Below, piece after piece: positions 52,950 to 63,100 of a DNA stretch of 64,000 nt. The stretch is from Marivita sp041725935 (lineage in GTDB: Bacteria > Pseudomonadota > Alphaproteobacteria > Rhodobacterales > Rhodobacteraceae): contig JBGRQD010000016.1 of the NCBI GenBank assembly GCA_041725935.1, positions 13,780 through 77,779 of the forward strand, given 5' to 3'. Within the stretch, counting starts at the first letter, position 1; every line of letters begins with the position of its first letter. A program made the translations under genes and the position numbers. The notes beneath the pieces were generated by a model, which worked only from the letters and a program-made list of their open reading frames with translations, was not told the origin of the DNA and did no database searches.

Positions 52950-53776
52950 TGCGGCGGCTGGACAATATCGGGCTGCTGGCGCTGCCGGGCCTGTCATTCC
53001 TTGTCGTGATCTTCGCGCTGCCGCTGCTGATGCTGTTGCTCAAGTCATTCCAGATCGACGGACAGATCTCGTTCGAGGAATACCGTCTGTTCTTTACCGA
53101 CGCATACAACATGTCGGTACTCTGGCGCACCATGCGGGTGGCCGCGCTGACAACATTGCTTGCGCTGGTGATCGCCTATCCCACCGCCATCGCCATGTCG
53201 CGCGCCAACGGGGTCTGGCTGTCGATCTTTCTTGTCGCCATGGTCCTGCCGATGTCGGTCGGCGTCGTGGTCAAGGCCTTTGCCTGGTCGATCATCTTTC
53301 GCACCCGCGGTGTGCTCAACGACATATTGATGTCACTGGGCATCACCGAAGTGCCGATCCGCATGCTGTTCACGGAGACTGCGCTGATCATCGGGGCGGC
53401 GAACGTGTTTCTGCCCTTCATGGTGCTGCCGATCTACGCGGTGCTGCGCCAGATTGACAGCCGCCTGCCCGAAGCCGCCGCGTCGCTGGGGGCAACCCCG
53501 GTCTTTCGCTTTGTCAACGTCACCCTGCCCCTGAGCCTGCCGGGCGTGGTCGCGGGCTGCGCCTTTGTCTTTTCGCTGGCGGTGTCGATGTATGTCATCC
53601 CGTCGCTGATCGTGGGCGAACGGCAACAGACCCTGTCGATGCTGACCGCGCGGTCCTTCCTGTTCCTGCGCAACGAAGCCCTGGGTGCCACCATTTCGTC
53701 CATCCTGCTGATCATCGCGGTCTCGGTCGTGCTGGGGTCAAGCTGGCTGGCCAACCGTCTGGGGGCACGGTCATGA
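52949..53776 (+). CDS. PotB-type ABC transporter permease
   Basis: 275 residues, six membrane helices. The coupling motif PEAAASLGATPVFRFVNVTLPLSLPG is split over the cytoplasmic loop near residue 175. Overlaps the second permease gene by 4 bp. Confidence 0.93.
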   Translation: MRRLDNIGLLALPGLSFLVVIFALPLLMLLLKSFQIDGQISFEEYRLFFTDAYNMSVLWRTMRVAALTTLLALVIAYPTAIAMSRANGVWLSIFLVAMVLPMSVGVVVKAFAWSIIFRTRGVLNDILMSLGITEVPIRMLFTETALIIGAANVFLPFMVLPIYAVLRQIDSRLPEAAASLGATPVFRFVNVTLPLSLPGVVAGCAFVFSLAVSMYVIPSLIVGERQQTLSMLTARSFLFLRNEALGATISSILLIIAVSVVLGSSWLANRLGARS

Positions 53777-54573
53777 CCGGGACGGACAGGTTGGGCCTTG
53801 CCCTCAGCTGGACCATCGCGATCTGCTGCGTGGTGTTCCTGATGCTGCCCATCGTGGTCACGGTCGCGGCGTCCTTCACCTCGTCCTCGGTCTACACGTT
53901 GCCGCCACCCGAATGGTCGCTGCGCTGGTACCGCTCGCTTGATCGCCGGTCGGGGCTGTGGGAAGCGGTGATGCTGTCGTTGAACCTTGCGCTGATCTCG
54001 ACTGCCATTTCACTGGTGCTCGGTACGCTGGCCGCAGTCGCGGTCACGCGGGGCCGGTTTCAGGGGCGCGAGGCGATTGCCACTTTCACCGTGTCGCCGC
54101 TGATGATGCCGGGGCTTGTCGTCGGTGTGGCGCTGTTGCAGTTCTTCCGCGAGATCGGATTGCGGGATGCCTATTGGTCGCTGCTTCTGGGCCATATCGT
54201 GATCACCCTGCCCTTTGTGATGCGCACCCTGCTGGCGTCGATGTCGAGCTTCGATTTCTCGCTGGTGGATGCCGCACGCACGCTTGGGCTGTCTTATCCC
54301 AAGGCGATCCTCAAGGTGCTGGTTCCCAATCTGGCCCCCGCCTATCTGACCGGCGGGCTGTTTGCCTTTCTGGCGTCGATGGACAATTATCCGATCTCGA
54401 TCTTTCTGACCGATGCCCGCAACAAGACATTGCCGATCAAGATGCTGCAATATCTCGAGGAACAGCCAGACCCGTCGCTTGCGGCCATCTCGTCGGGGTT
54501 GATCCTGATGGCGGTCATCGTGTTGGTGATCGGGTCGCGCACCGTAGGCCTCAACCGGATGATCCAGGGATGA
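53773..54573 (+). CDS. PotC-type ABC transporter permease
   Basis: 266 residues, six membrane helices; coupling motif VDAARTLGLSYPKAILKVLVP near residue 165. Its stop overlaps the deacetylase-like start as ATGA, tying transport to the hydrolase genes. Confidence 0.93.
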   Translation: MTGTDRLGLALSWTIAICCVVFLMLPIVVTVAASFTSSSVYTLPPPEWSLRWYRSLDRRSGLWEAVMLSLNLALISTAISLVLGTLAAVAVTRGRFQGREAIATFTVSPLMMPGLVVGVALLQFFREIGLRDAYWSLLLGHIVITLPFVMRTLLASMSSFDFSLVDAARTLGLSYPKAILKVLVPNLAPAYLTGGLFAFLASMDNYPISIFLTDARNKTLPIKMLQYLEEQPDPSLAAISSGLILMAVIVLVIGSRTVGLNRMIQG

Positions 54574-55451
54574 GGCGGGATCTGAAGGGGTATTTCGGCG
54601 CAGAGCCCGCGCCCTGCTGGCCCAAAGAGGCCCGGCTGGCGGTGTCCTTTGTGGTCAATGTCGAGGAAGGCGCAGAACTGTCCATCGGCGACGGGGACGA
54701 ACGCAACGAGGCGCGCTACGAGGCGGTCGAAGAGGTCAAGGGCGCGCCCGATCCCTGCATGGAAAGCCATTTCGGCTATGGCCCGCGACAAGGCTACAAG
54801 CGAATTGTGGATGCGTTCGACCAATACGGCGTCACCGCGACGTTCTCCACCTGCGGGCGTGCCGCCGAACGCACGCCTTGGCTGATCCGCGATGCGGTGG
54901 CGCGTGGTCACGAGGTGGCGTGTCACGGCTGGCGCTGGGAAACCCATGCGGGCTGGGACGCCGAGCGCGAACGCGCCGTGATCGCCCGCACCCATGCCGC
55001 CCTGACCGAGATCGCAGGGATCGCCCCTGTCGGCTGGCACACGAGGTCCGCCACGTCGCCCCACACCCGCGCGCTCTTGATCGAACATGGCGGCTTTGCC
55101 TATGACAGCAACGCTTATGACGACGACATTCCCTACATGGAAGGTGATCACGTGGTGCTGCCCTATGCCTTCGACACCAATGACATGCGTTTTTCCCCCG
55201 GTGGCGGATTCGTGCAGGCGCGCGATTTCTCGGATTACGTGATCGCCGGGTTCGACCGGCTCTATGCCGAGGGCGCAACAACGGCGCGGATGATGTCCAT
55301 CGGCCTGCACCTGCGCATCATCGGACGCCCGGCGCGCATCGGGGGTCTGGAAACGGTGCTGGCGCATATCGCGGACACACCCGGTGTCTGGATCGCACCA
55401 CGGCGCGACATCGCCCACCACTGGGCCAAGCAACAGGCAGGCACGGCATGA
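54570..55451 (+). CDS. Polysaccharide-deacetylase-fold hydrolase, PuuE allantoinase-like
   Basis: 293 residues from ATG 54570; an open frame upstream is only the shadow of the permease gene. VSFVVNVEEGAEL, TATFSTCGRAAERTPWLI, GHEVACHGWRWE and the ending GGLETVLAHIADTPGVWIA resemble the PuuE branch, whose members hydrolyse cyclic ureides such as allantoin instead of sugars. Its amidase and carbamoylase neighbours fit ring opening of a ureide. Confidence 0.85.
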   Translation: MRRDLKGYFGAEPAPCWPKEARLAVSFVVNVEEGAELSIGDGDERNEARYEAVEEVKGAPDPCMESHFGYGPRQGYKRIVDAFDQYGVTATFSTCGRAAERTPWLIRDAVARGHEVACHGWRWETHAGWDAERERAVIARTHAALTEIAGIAPVGWHTRSATSPHTRALLIEHGGFAYDSNAYDDDIPYMEGDHVVLPYAFDTNDMRFSPGGGFVQARDFSDYVIAGFDRLYAEGATTARMMSIGLHLRIIGRPARIGGLETVLAHIADTPGVWIAPRRDIAHHWAKQQAGTA

Positions 55452-56782
55452 GCGCGCTGGACCTCAGCGCCCGCGATCTGGCTGCCGCTATGCGCCGTGG
55501 CGATGTCACACCTGCCGCGATCGCCGCCGAAACCCTGGCGCGTGCTGCCGACCGCAATCCGGCGATCAACGCGATCTGTTTCCTCAACCCCGGCTTCGAG
55601 GCCGAGGCCGACCACGTGGCGCAGCGTCTTGGCGCGGGCGAAGACCTGCCGCTCGCTGGGGTGCCGGTGCTGATCAAGGACAACATCTGGGTCAAAGGTC
55701 TGCGGATCTCGCAGGGATCACAGCTTTTTGCCGATCACATCGCCCCGGAAGACGCCGAAGCGGTGCGCCGCCTGCGCGCGGCCGGGGCGATGGTTCTGGG
55801 CATCGCGACCTGTGCCGAGTTCGCCTGCAAGGGTGCCACCAACTCGCCCTATCCCGGCATCACCCGCAACCCGGTCAATCCCCTGCTGGGACCGGGCGGA
55901 TCATCCGGCGGCTCGGTCGCGGCGGTGGCGGCCGGTATCGTGCCGCTTGCGCTTGGCACCGATGCGGGCGGATCGAGCCGCAGGCCACCGGCGCATACAG
56001 GCCTCTGCGGCATGAAGCCGACCTATGACCTGATCCCCTACGGTCCCAGCTTTGTCGAACCCGTCTGGGGCATCTCGGTGATCTGCCCGATTACGCGGGA
56101 CATGGGCGATATCGCCCTGGCGATGGAGGTTCTGGCCGGAATGCGTGCGGAGGTGCCAGCCACCCTGACGCTTGCGGCAAGTCCCGATTTCGGCACGGGC
56201 CAAGCGGTCGAACCGGACGTCGCCGACAATTTCGCCGACGTGATGCAGGTCTTGGCCAGGGCGGGGATCGACGTTCAGACCGCCGCGATTGACTGGGGCG
56301 GGATCAAGGGGCACGACATCCTGCCACTGCAATTAGCCGGACTGGCGCAAGCCTATGGCGACGCGTGGCGCGCCGCGCCTGGGATCTTCGATCCGATGAT
56401 CGCAAAACAGATCGAAACGGGGCTGGCGCTGACCGGGGTGGAGGTTGCCGCTGCACACCAGATTTCGCACCGGATGCGCGTTGTCCTTCGGGATGCGCTG
56501 GACCGTCACGGGATCATCGCGACCCCAACAACCCCCTGCTCCGCATGGCTGGCAGAACTGTCCGCGCCGGAAACCATCGCCGGTCTGCCCGCAGGACCGC
56601 GCGACCATGCCGCCTTCACGCCGCAGGTGAACCACGCAGGGGTGCCCGCACTGTCCCTGCCTTGTGGCACGGACCGGACCGGGCTGCCGCTGGGCATGCA
56701 ACTGATCGCGGGCGCGGGATGCGACGGGGCGCTGATCGGTGCTGCGCAATTGCTCGAACCGCTTCTCAAGGACATCGCGTGA
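55448..56782 (+). CDS. Amidase-signature hydrolase
   Basis: 444 residues. The Lys/cis-Ser/Ser triad regions are visible: VLIKDNIWV (Lys, about 76), GPGGSSGGSVAA (Ser, about 155) and GTDAGGSSRRPPA (nucleophile region, about 175). The last differs from the common GGSIRxPA. Overlaps the deacetylase and racemase-like genes by 4 and 1 bp. Hydrolyses an amide of unknown identity. Confidence 0.9.
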   Translation: MSALDLSARDLAAAMRRGDVTPAAIAAETLARAADRNPAINAICFLNPGFEAEADHVAQRLGAGEDLPLAGVPVLIKDNIWVKGLRISQGSQLFADHIAPEDAEAVRRLRAAGAMVLGIATCAEFACKGATNSPYPGITRNPVNPLLGPGGSSGGSVAAVAAGIVPLALGTDAGGSSRRPPAHTGLCGMKPTYDLIPYGPSFVEPVWGISVICPITRDMGDIALAMEVLAGMRAEVPATLTLAASPDFGTGQAVEPDVADNFADVMQVLARAGIDVQTAAIDWGGIKGHDILPLQLAGLAQAYGDAWRAAPGIFDPMIAKQIETGLALTGVEVAAAHQISHRMRVVLRDALDRHGIIATPTTPCSAWLAELSAPETIAGLPAGPRDHAAFTPQVNHAGVPALSLPCGTDRTGLPLGMQLIAGAGCDGALIGAAQLLEPLLKDIA

Positions 56783-57519
56783 TGCGGTTGTTGATGATCA
56801 ACCCGAACATGACAGAAGCCATGACACGGCCTATGGCGCGGGTGGCGCAGGACATTGCTGGCGACAGGGCAGAGATCATCGCGCTGACGGCCGCGCAGGG
56901 CTTTCCCTATATCTCGTCGCGCGCCGAGGCGCAGATCGCCGGGGCGCATGTGCTGGACCTGATTGCGGATCATCACGACATGGTCGATGCGGTCATCATT
57001 GCGGCCTTCGGCGACCCCGGACTGATGGCGGCCCGCGAATTGTTCGACCTGCCCGTGGTCGGCATGGCCGAGGCGGCGATCCTGACAGCCGCCATGCTGG
57101 GCGACCGGTTTTCCATCGTCACCTTCTCGCCACACATGGCACGTTGGTACGGCGATTGCGTGCGCCAGACGGGGCTCGAGGCGCGGTTCACCGGGGTGCG
57201 CTGCCCCAGGATCGCACCCGTATCGGTCGACACGGTTGCAACCGACCTTCGCGTGGACCTCATCGGCCTTGTCGAAGAGGCCACAACAACGGATGGCGCG
57301 GATGTGGTGATCCTTGGCGGCGCACCGCTGGCAGGCTTGGCAAGCGACATCGCGCAAGAGGTGCCGGGACTGTTGATCGATCCCACCGCAGCGGCAACGG
57401 CACAAGCCATGAACCTGGTCGCGCTGGCCCCGTCCTATGGTCACCGCGTCGCGCGTCCGTTGTCGAAACCATCCACTGGCCTGTCCCCGGCCCTTGCCCG
57501 CGTCATCGCGGGGGGCTGA
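56782..57519 (+). CDS. Second racemase-family protein lacking catalytic cysteines
   Basis: 245 residues: LLMINPNMTEAMTRPM at the N-terminus. The expected cysteine motifs read AAFGDPGL (about residue 75) and LGGAPLAGLA (about 180), the same substitutions as the protein at 47634. Both use a GGxPLAGLA signature. Coupled to the amidase gene (TGATG) and 2 bp before the carbamoylase gene. Confidence 0.85.
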   Translation: MRLLMINPNMTEAMTRPMARVAQDIAGDRAEIIALTAAQGFPYISSRAEAQIAGAHVLDLIADHHDMVDAVIIAAFGDPGLMAARELFDLPVVGMAEAAILTAAMLGDRFSIVTFSPHMARWYGDCVRQTGLEARFTGVRCPRIAPVSVDTVATDLRVDLIGLVEEATTTDGADVVILGGAPLAGLASDIAQEVPGLLIDPTAAATAQAMNLVALAPSYGHRVARPLSKPSTGLSPALARVIAGG

Positions 57520-57521
57520 GC

Positions 57522-58790
57522 ATGCGGCCCGACCTCGCAACCCCGCTGGCCCGCGCCGAGCGGCTCTTTGCCGAACTCGCCGACCTGAGCGCCGATGCGC
57601 CCGGTGTGACACGGGCAAGCTTTGGTCCGGTCGAGGATGCCGCCCATGCGATGATCACCCGCGAGGCCGTGGCTCTGGGGCTGGACACGCACACCGACGC
57701 CATCGGCAACCTGTATGTCACGCTGAAGGGACAGGACCGCGATGCGCCGGTGCTGATGACCGGATCGCATCTGGACAGCGTGCCGCACGGGGGCAATTTC
57801 GACGGTGCTGCGGGGGTGATCGGCGGGCTTGTGTTGCTTGAACATCTGCTGGAAGGGCCACCGCCTCCCTGCGACGTGACCTTGATGGCGATCCGCGCCG
57901 AAGAGATGATCTGGTTCCCCGAGCATTACCTTGGCAGCCGGGCCGCGTTCGGGGTGTTGACCTCAGACGCGCCCGACCGGCTGCGGCGCAGCGACACCGG
58001 GCGCACGCTGGCCGATCACATGACCGAGGCGAGGCATGATCCGCAGGCGATCCGCGACAGCCGCGCGCAGCTTGATCCCAACCGGATCGGTGCCTTTGTC
58101 GAAATGCATATCGAACAGGGGCCGGTTCTGATCGAGGCGGGGTGCCCGGTCGGCATCGTGACAGCAATTAGGGGCAACATCCGGCACCGCTTCTGCCGCA
58201 TCGAGGGCGAGACCACCCATGCGGGCGGTGTGCCGCGCCGAAGCCGCCGCGACGCCGTTCTGGCTGGCGTCGAACTGGCGCACGCGATGGAGGCCTATTG
58301 GCTGGAGGCCGAAGCCAAGGGCGAGGACATGGTCCTGACACTAGGCGAGTTCACCACCGACGCCCGGCTCCACGGCATCACCAAGGTGCCGGGCATGCTG
58401 ACCTTTACCCTGGATGTGCGCAGCCAGGACGAAACCGTTCTGACCCTGTTCGAACATTGGCTACAGAAACAGGTACGGGACATCGCAGAGCGGCGGGACG
58501 TGCGGATCGATCTTGGCCACTACACCCAAGCCGCCGCAGCCCCGATGGATGCGCGGCTTCGGCGGGGTCTTGTGGCTGCGGCGCGGTCGTTCGGCATCGC
58601 CAGTCTCGAGCTGCCCTCGGGCGGCGGGCATGATTGCGCGACCTTTGCCGCGCAGGGCGTGCCCTCTGCGATGGTGTTCATCCGCAACGAGAACGGCAGC
58701 CACAACCCCGCCGAAGCGATGGATCTCGCCGATTTCGGTCACGCTTGCGAGGTGCTTTGCTCTTGGGCGCGGGCGTATCTGAAGCTCTGA
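57522..58790 (+). CDS. M20-family N-carbamoyl amino acid hydrolase / allantoate amidohydrolase
   Basis: 422 residues. Metal ligands: TGSHLDSVPHGGNFDGAAGV (His and Asp), IRAEEMIWFPEHYLGS (Glu pair), EMHIEQGPVLIEAG (His) and the C-terminal GGGHDCATFAAQGVPSAM. Such enzymes remove a carbamoyl or ureido group, releasing ammonia and CO2. Last gene of the operon, consistent with final release of an amino acid. Confidence 0.92.
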   Translation: MRPDLATPLARAERLFAELADLSADAPGVTRASFGPVEDAAHAMITREAVALGLDTHTDAIGNLYVTLKGQDRDAPVLMTGSHLDSVPHGGNFDGAAGVIGGLVLLEHLLEGPPPPCDVTLMAIRAEEMIWFPEHYLGSRAAFGVLTSDAPDRLRRSDTGRTLADHMTEARHDPQAIRDSRAQLDPNRIGAFVEMHIEQGPVLIEAGCPVGIVTAIRGNIRHRFCRIEGETTHAGGVPRRSRRDAVLAGVELAHAMEAYWLEAEAKGEDMVLTLGEFTTDARLHGITKVPGMLTFTLDVRSQDETVLTLFEHWLQKQVRDIAERRDVRIDLGHYTQAAAAPMDARLRRGLVAAARSFGIASLELPSGGGHDCATFAAQGVPSAMVFIRNENGSHNPAEAMDLADFGHACEVLCSWARAYLKL

Positions 58791-58926
58791 GGCGCGCGGC
58801 GGGTGTGATGCCAGCGGGCTGTCGGAACCGGACCATCGTGATCGGGATAGGGCACTGTCCACTGGCTTCGGCCACCGAGGCGCAGTACCGTTTCCTGATC
58901 CGAAAACCCGAAGAGGACCAGACTGA

Positions 58927-59343
58927 ATGATCGCCTATGTCACCGTTGGTGCCGACGACATTCTACGCGCAAAGCGGTTCTATTCCGCATTCCTGCCTGC
59001 CCTCGGCTACGGTCTGACCGAAGGCGCGGAGGGTCTGAGCTACGCGCTGCCAGTGCAAGCGGGCCAGTCCCTGGTCCTGCCAGAATTTTATGTCAAACCG
59101 ACCTTCGACGGTCGGCCAGCCTCGGCTGGAAACGGTGCGATGGTGGCCTTCGAGGCGGGCAGCCAAGAGCAGGTGCGCATCCTTCACGCAGCCGCGCTCG
59201 CTGCCGGTGGCAGCGACGAAGGTGCACCGGGTTTTCGCGCCACCTACGGGCCGCACTTCTATGTCGGCTACCTGCGCGACCCGCAGGGCAACAAGATCGC
59301 ACTCTTCTCAAGCGACCCGAACGAACCCGGACGGGACGGTTAG
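58927..59343 (+). CDS. VOC-superfamily (glyoxalase/dioxygenase fold) protein
   Basis: 138 residues with the two-module VOC layout: AYVTVGADDILRAKRFYSAFLPALGY and FYVGYLRDPQGNKIALF. The usual first metal histidine (HVTxxV) is Tyr, and the last glutamate (KIE) is Ala, so metal-dependent catalysis is doubtful. Reads in the same direction as the M20 gene but after a 136-bp gap. Confidence 0.85.
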   Translation: MIAYVTVGADDILRAKRFYSAFLPALGYGLTEGAEGLSYALPVQAGQSLVLPEFYVKPTFDGRPASAGNGAMVAFEAGSQEQVRILHAAALAAGGSDEGAPGFRATYGPHFYVGYLRDPQGNKIALFSSDPNEPGRDG

Positions 59344-60118
59344 CGCGGTCTCAATCAAACACCTTGGGCACCTCACGCGAGGCTGCGAGCCAGACCCGGC
59401 ACGTGCCATGTGCTCCGGCCATGCGTCAAAGATTGCCGGCGCTGATCGTTCCTAAACCAAACCCGAAACGAGCCGTTTCCCAATTCGTAGGATCAGCTAT
59501 CGAACGGGAGGGCGCGATGTCACAGGCATATCTTGGTCTCGGCCCGCATGGCGGTTGCACCGGCCAGACCACAAACCCACCCAGTCCCATCACCATAGGA
59601 CCCGATCTCGCTCAGGCAGGTTACTCGCGCCCGAAGTATGTGTCTTGTTGCAGTGCCGAGAGAAACGACCGGCGTTTTCGCATTCTTCCCACCCAGCCCC
59701 GGAGGTTGGACACTCCGGCTCACGCAGAGATGCCGACCTGTCATCGGTCCGCGCCGCGATTGTCGCTGGCTGCGAGACAATGAGGCTTCTTCCGTCCGGT
59801 TTCTCCAAACGACACAGGCAAATGCCACAGCTTCGCCCCAGTCGCTCAGGAATAAGGCCGCAATTTCTGGATACGCACGGGATCCGGGGTGGTGCCGTGT
59901 GTGGCCGGCCCGGACAGAAGGCTCGCCCGTGTTCGGGCGCGTTCAAGAGTTGCCGCGGTATCAGGAGCGTTCATATGGGTCGGCCCACATTTTGCAGACG
60001 CACCGCCACAACGTCGCAAGCGCAGATTGTCCTGCGTTTGCGACCGCGCCTGTCCCCTCTCCGTTGCCGCTTCTTCACGACCCTCGACCTGACCTTTTGC
60101 GCCGGAAGCAAGTAAAAC
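59344..60118. other. 775-bp stretch without a recognised gene
   Basis: Short frames exist, for example a 267-bp one from ATG 59517 with GGGAGGG upstream, but none resembles a known family and codon use differs from the neighbours. It separates the catabolic supercluster from the RTX gene and probably holds the RTX promoter. GGAAG lies about 12 bp before the RTX start. Confidence 0.5.
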
Positions 60119-63100
60119 ATGCCTACAGCAACCGAACTCGCCGTCACCCAGACCACCGACGCAACACTCGTTGCCGATACGATCTTCGGCGATGGTGTCA
60201 CGATTGTCTCGTCCAACCTGACGGGGTCCCTTGGGCAGAGCGGTGTCTATTCCGGTGGCGAAGCCACGTCGCCCGGCACGGTGCCAAGCGATTCAGGGAT
60301 CATCTTCTCGACCGGGAACGTGGAAGATTACACCAATTCTGACGGCTCGCTGAACACCAATACCGCGCCGGGGACAACCACAGACCATAGCGGCGCAGGA
60401 GATGCCGACCTGACCACACTTTCAGGCAACACCACGTTCGACGCGGTGGTTTTCGAAGCCATCTTCATCCCCGACAACGATGTCCTGACGATGCAGTTCA
60501 CCTTCTCGTCCGAGGAATACCTCGAATACGTGAACGGCGGCGTGAACGATGCGGTAGGCGTGTGGGTGAACGGCGTTTTCACGCCGCTGACCCCGACGGG
60601 CGACACCGTGTCGATCGACTCGGTCAACACCACGGTCAATTCAAACCTCTACGTCGACAACCCCGCAGCCACCGACCTTTTCAACACGGAAATGGACGGG
60701 TTCACCGTCACCCTGTCCTTCAAGGCGCCATTGAATGTCGGGGTCGAGAACACCATCAAGATCGCCCTCGCCGACGGTGGTGACGGTGCGTACGATTCAA
60801 ACCTGCTGATCGCTGCGGACAGTGTGCAGACGGTCGCCCTCGCGTTTTCGGACGAGATCGACCTCGCCCCGAACAGTACGGCGGTCGTGGATGTTCTGAC
60901 CAATGATTTCGACGCGTCGGGCCTTGGCCTGACGGTCACCAAGATCAATGGAACCGACGTGGTTGCCGGGAACACCGTGACCTTGGGCTCCGGCGAACAG
61001 GTGACGCTCAACGCCGACGGCACGCTGAGCGTTCTGTCTGACGCGGACATCACGTCTTCTGCCTTTACCTACGAGGTCACCGACGCAAATGGCGTGACCG
61101 ATGTGGGCTACGTCACGGTCAACACGGTCGCAGCCCCCAGCCCGGACGGGTACGTGGACGGGACCGCCGGGGGCGACCTGATCGACGTCAGCTATACAGG
61201 CGATCCGAACGGCGACCGCGTTGACAACAACGACGCGCTTGGCGTTCAGGGCACCATTGGAGATGGCGATGTCATCCGCGGCTTTGGCGGCAACGACACC
61301 ATTCTGGCGGGCGCAGGCAATGATTTTGTCGATGGCGGCGCGGATGCCGACCTGTTGATCGTCGAAGACGCTTTCGGCAATGACAGCATCACCGGCGGCG
61401 AGACCGTTACGACCGGCACGGATTTCGACACCATCGACCTGAGCGCGGTGACCACCGGGGTCACTGTGGACTACACCGGTGACGAAGCGGGCACGATCAC
61501 CGAAGGCACGGACACGATCACCTTTACCGAGATCGAAGCCTTAACGCTGACCGATCAGGCCGACACGGTGGATGCCGCGGCGTCGACCGCCGCAGTCACG
61601 GTGACCGGTCTCGCTGGCAACGACTCCATCATGGGTGGTTCGGGCGCGGATGATCTGTCCGGCGACATCGGTGATGACACGATCAGCGGTGGCGCTGGCA
61701 ATGACAACCTGTATGGCAATGGCGGCGCGGACAGCCTGTCGGGGGACGGGGGCAACGATCGGCTCTGGGCTGGCGGCGGGGACGACACGCTGGGTGGCGG
61801 TGCCGGGAATGACACCCTCATCGGCGAGTCAGGAAACGATTCCATCAGCGGCGGCGATGGTGATGACAATCTCGTCGGCGGCGATGGCAACGATACGCTC
61901 CTGGGCGGCACCGGCAACGACAGCATGGCCAGCGGTGCGGATACCGACACGTTCTTGCTTGCAGACGGGTTCGGTCAAGACACGATCACCGGCGGCGAGA
62001 CCGTCACGACTGGCAGCGATTTCGACACCGTCGACCTGAGCGCGGTGACCGCTGCGACGACGATCACATTGTCCACAGCAGAAGCGGGCACGATCACCGA
62101 TGGCACCTCCACCGCAGCCTTCTCCGAGATCGAGGCAGTTACGCTTGGCGGCGGGCGCGACACGGTTTTTCTGGGCGCAGGGTCAGGCAGCCACACGCTG
62201 ACGGGCTTCGACCTGACCGACAGCGGCGACGGCACCACGAACGATCAGCTGGATGTCTCAGGTCTGACAGATGCGGGGGGGTTCCCGGTTTCGACCGAGG
62301 ATGTCACTGTCAGTGACACCAACGGAGACGGCACTGGCGACGCCATCCTGACCTTTCCGGGCGGCGAGACGATCACCCTTGTCGGCGTGACCCCGGCCAG
62401 CCTTCCGGATATCGATGCGCTCGTGGCACTCGGCATCCCGGACGGGCGCGACTACATCGTCGAGGGCACGGGGAGCGCCGATTTGATCGACGCGAGCTAC
62501 GCGGGTGATCCGGAAGGCGATCTTGTCGACGCGGGGGACGTGCCCGGCGGCAGCGACGACGATCTTATCCAGGCTGGCGCGGGCGACGACACGGTGCTGG
62601 CGGGCGCAGGCAATGATCAGGTGTTCGGCCAAGCAGGTTCCGATGACATCGACGGCGGCGCGGGCAACGACACACTGCGAGGTGCGGACGGCAATGATAC
62701 GCTGCGCGGTGGCGATGGCGACGACATCCTCCTCGGCGGATTCGGTGCGGATTCGCTGATCGGCGACGTTGGCAACGACTCACTGGTTGGCAGTGACGGC
62801 GACGATACGCTGATCGGCGGGGATGGGGCGGACACCCTCGTTGGTGGGAACGGGCGAGACGAACTGCACGGTGGCTCCGGAGATGACAGCATCGTGGGCG
62901 ATGCTGACTGGAGCATTGTCACCATGGGTCTCGGGAATGACACGTTCCAGGGCATGGGCAACGTGCAAGGTGACGAAGGCGACGACCTCATCGACTTCTC
63001 CGGCGCCGTGGCACCCGCCGGGTACAACGTCGCGGATGGCGGTGCGGGCAACGACACGGTGATCGGTGGTGTCGGCAACGAGTTCGTCCACCTGTCCGAC

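Noticed and set aside
53958..55451. Extended N-terminus for the PuuE-like hydrolase
   Set aside because: The first 200 codons are an out-of-frame reading of the second permease. The ATGA-coupled start at 54570 gives the family length.
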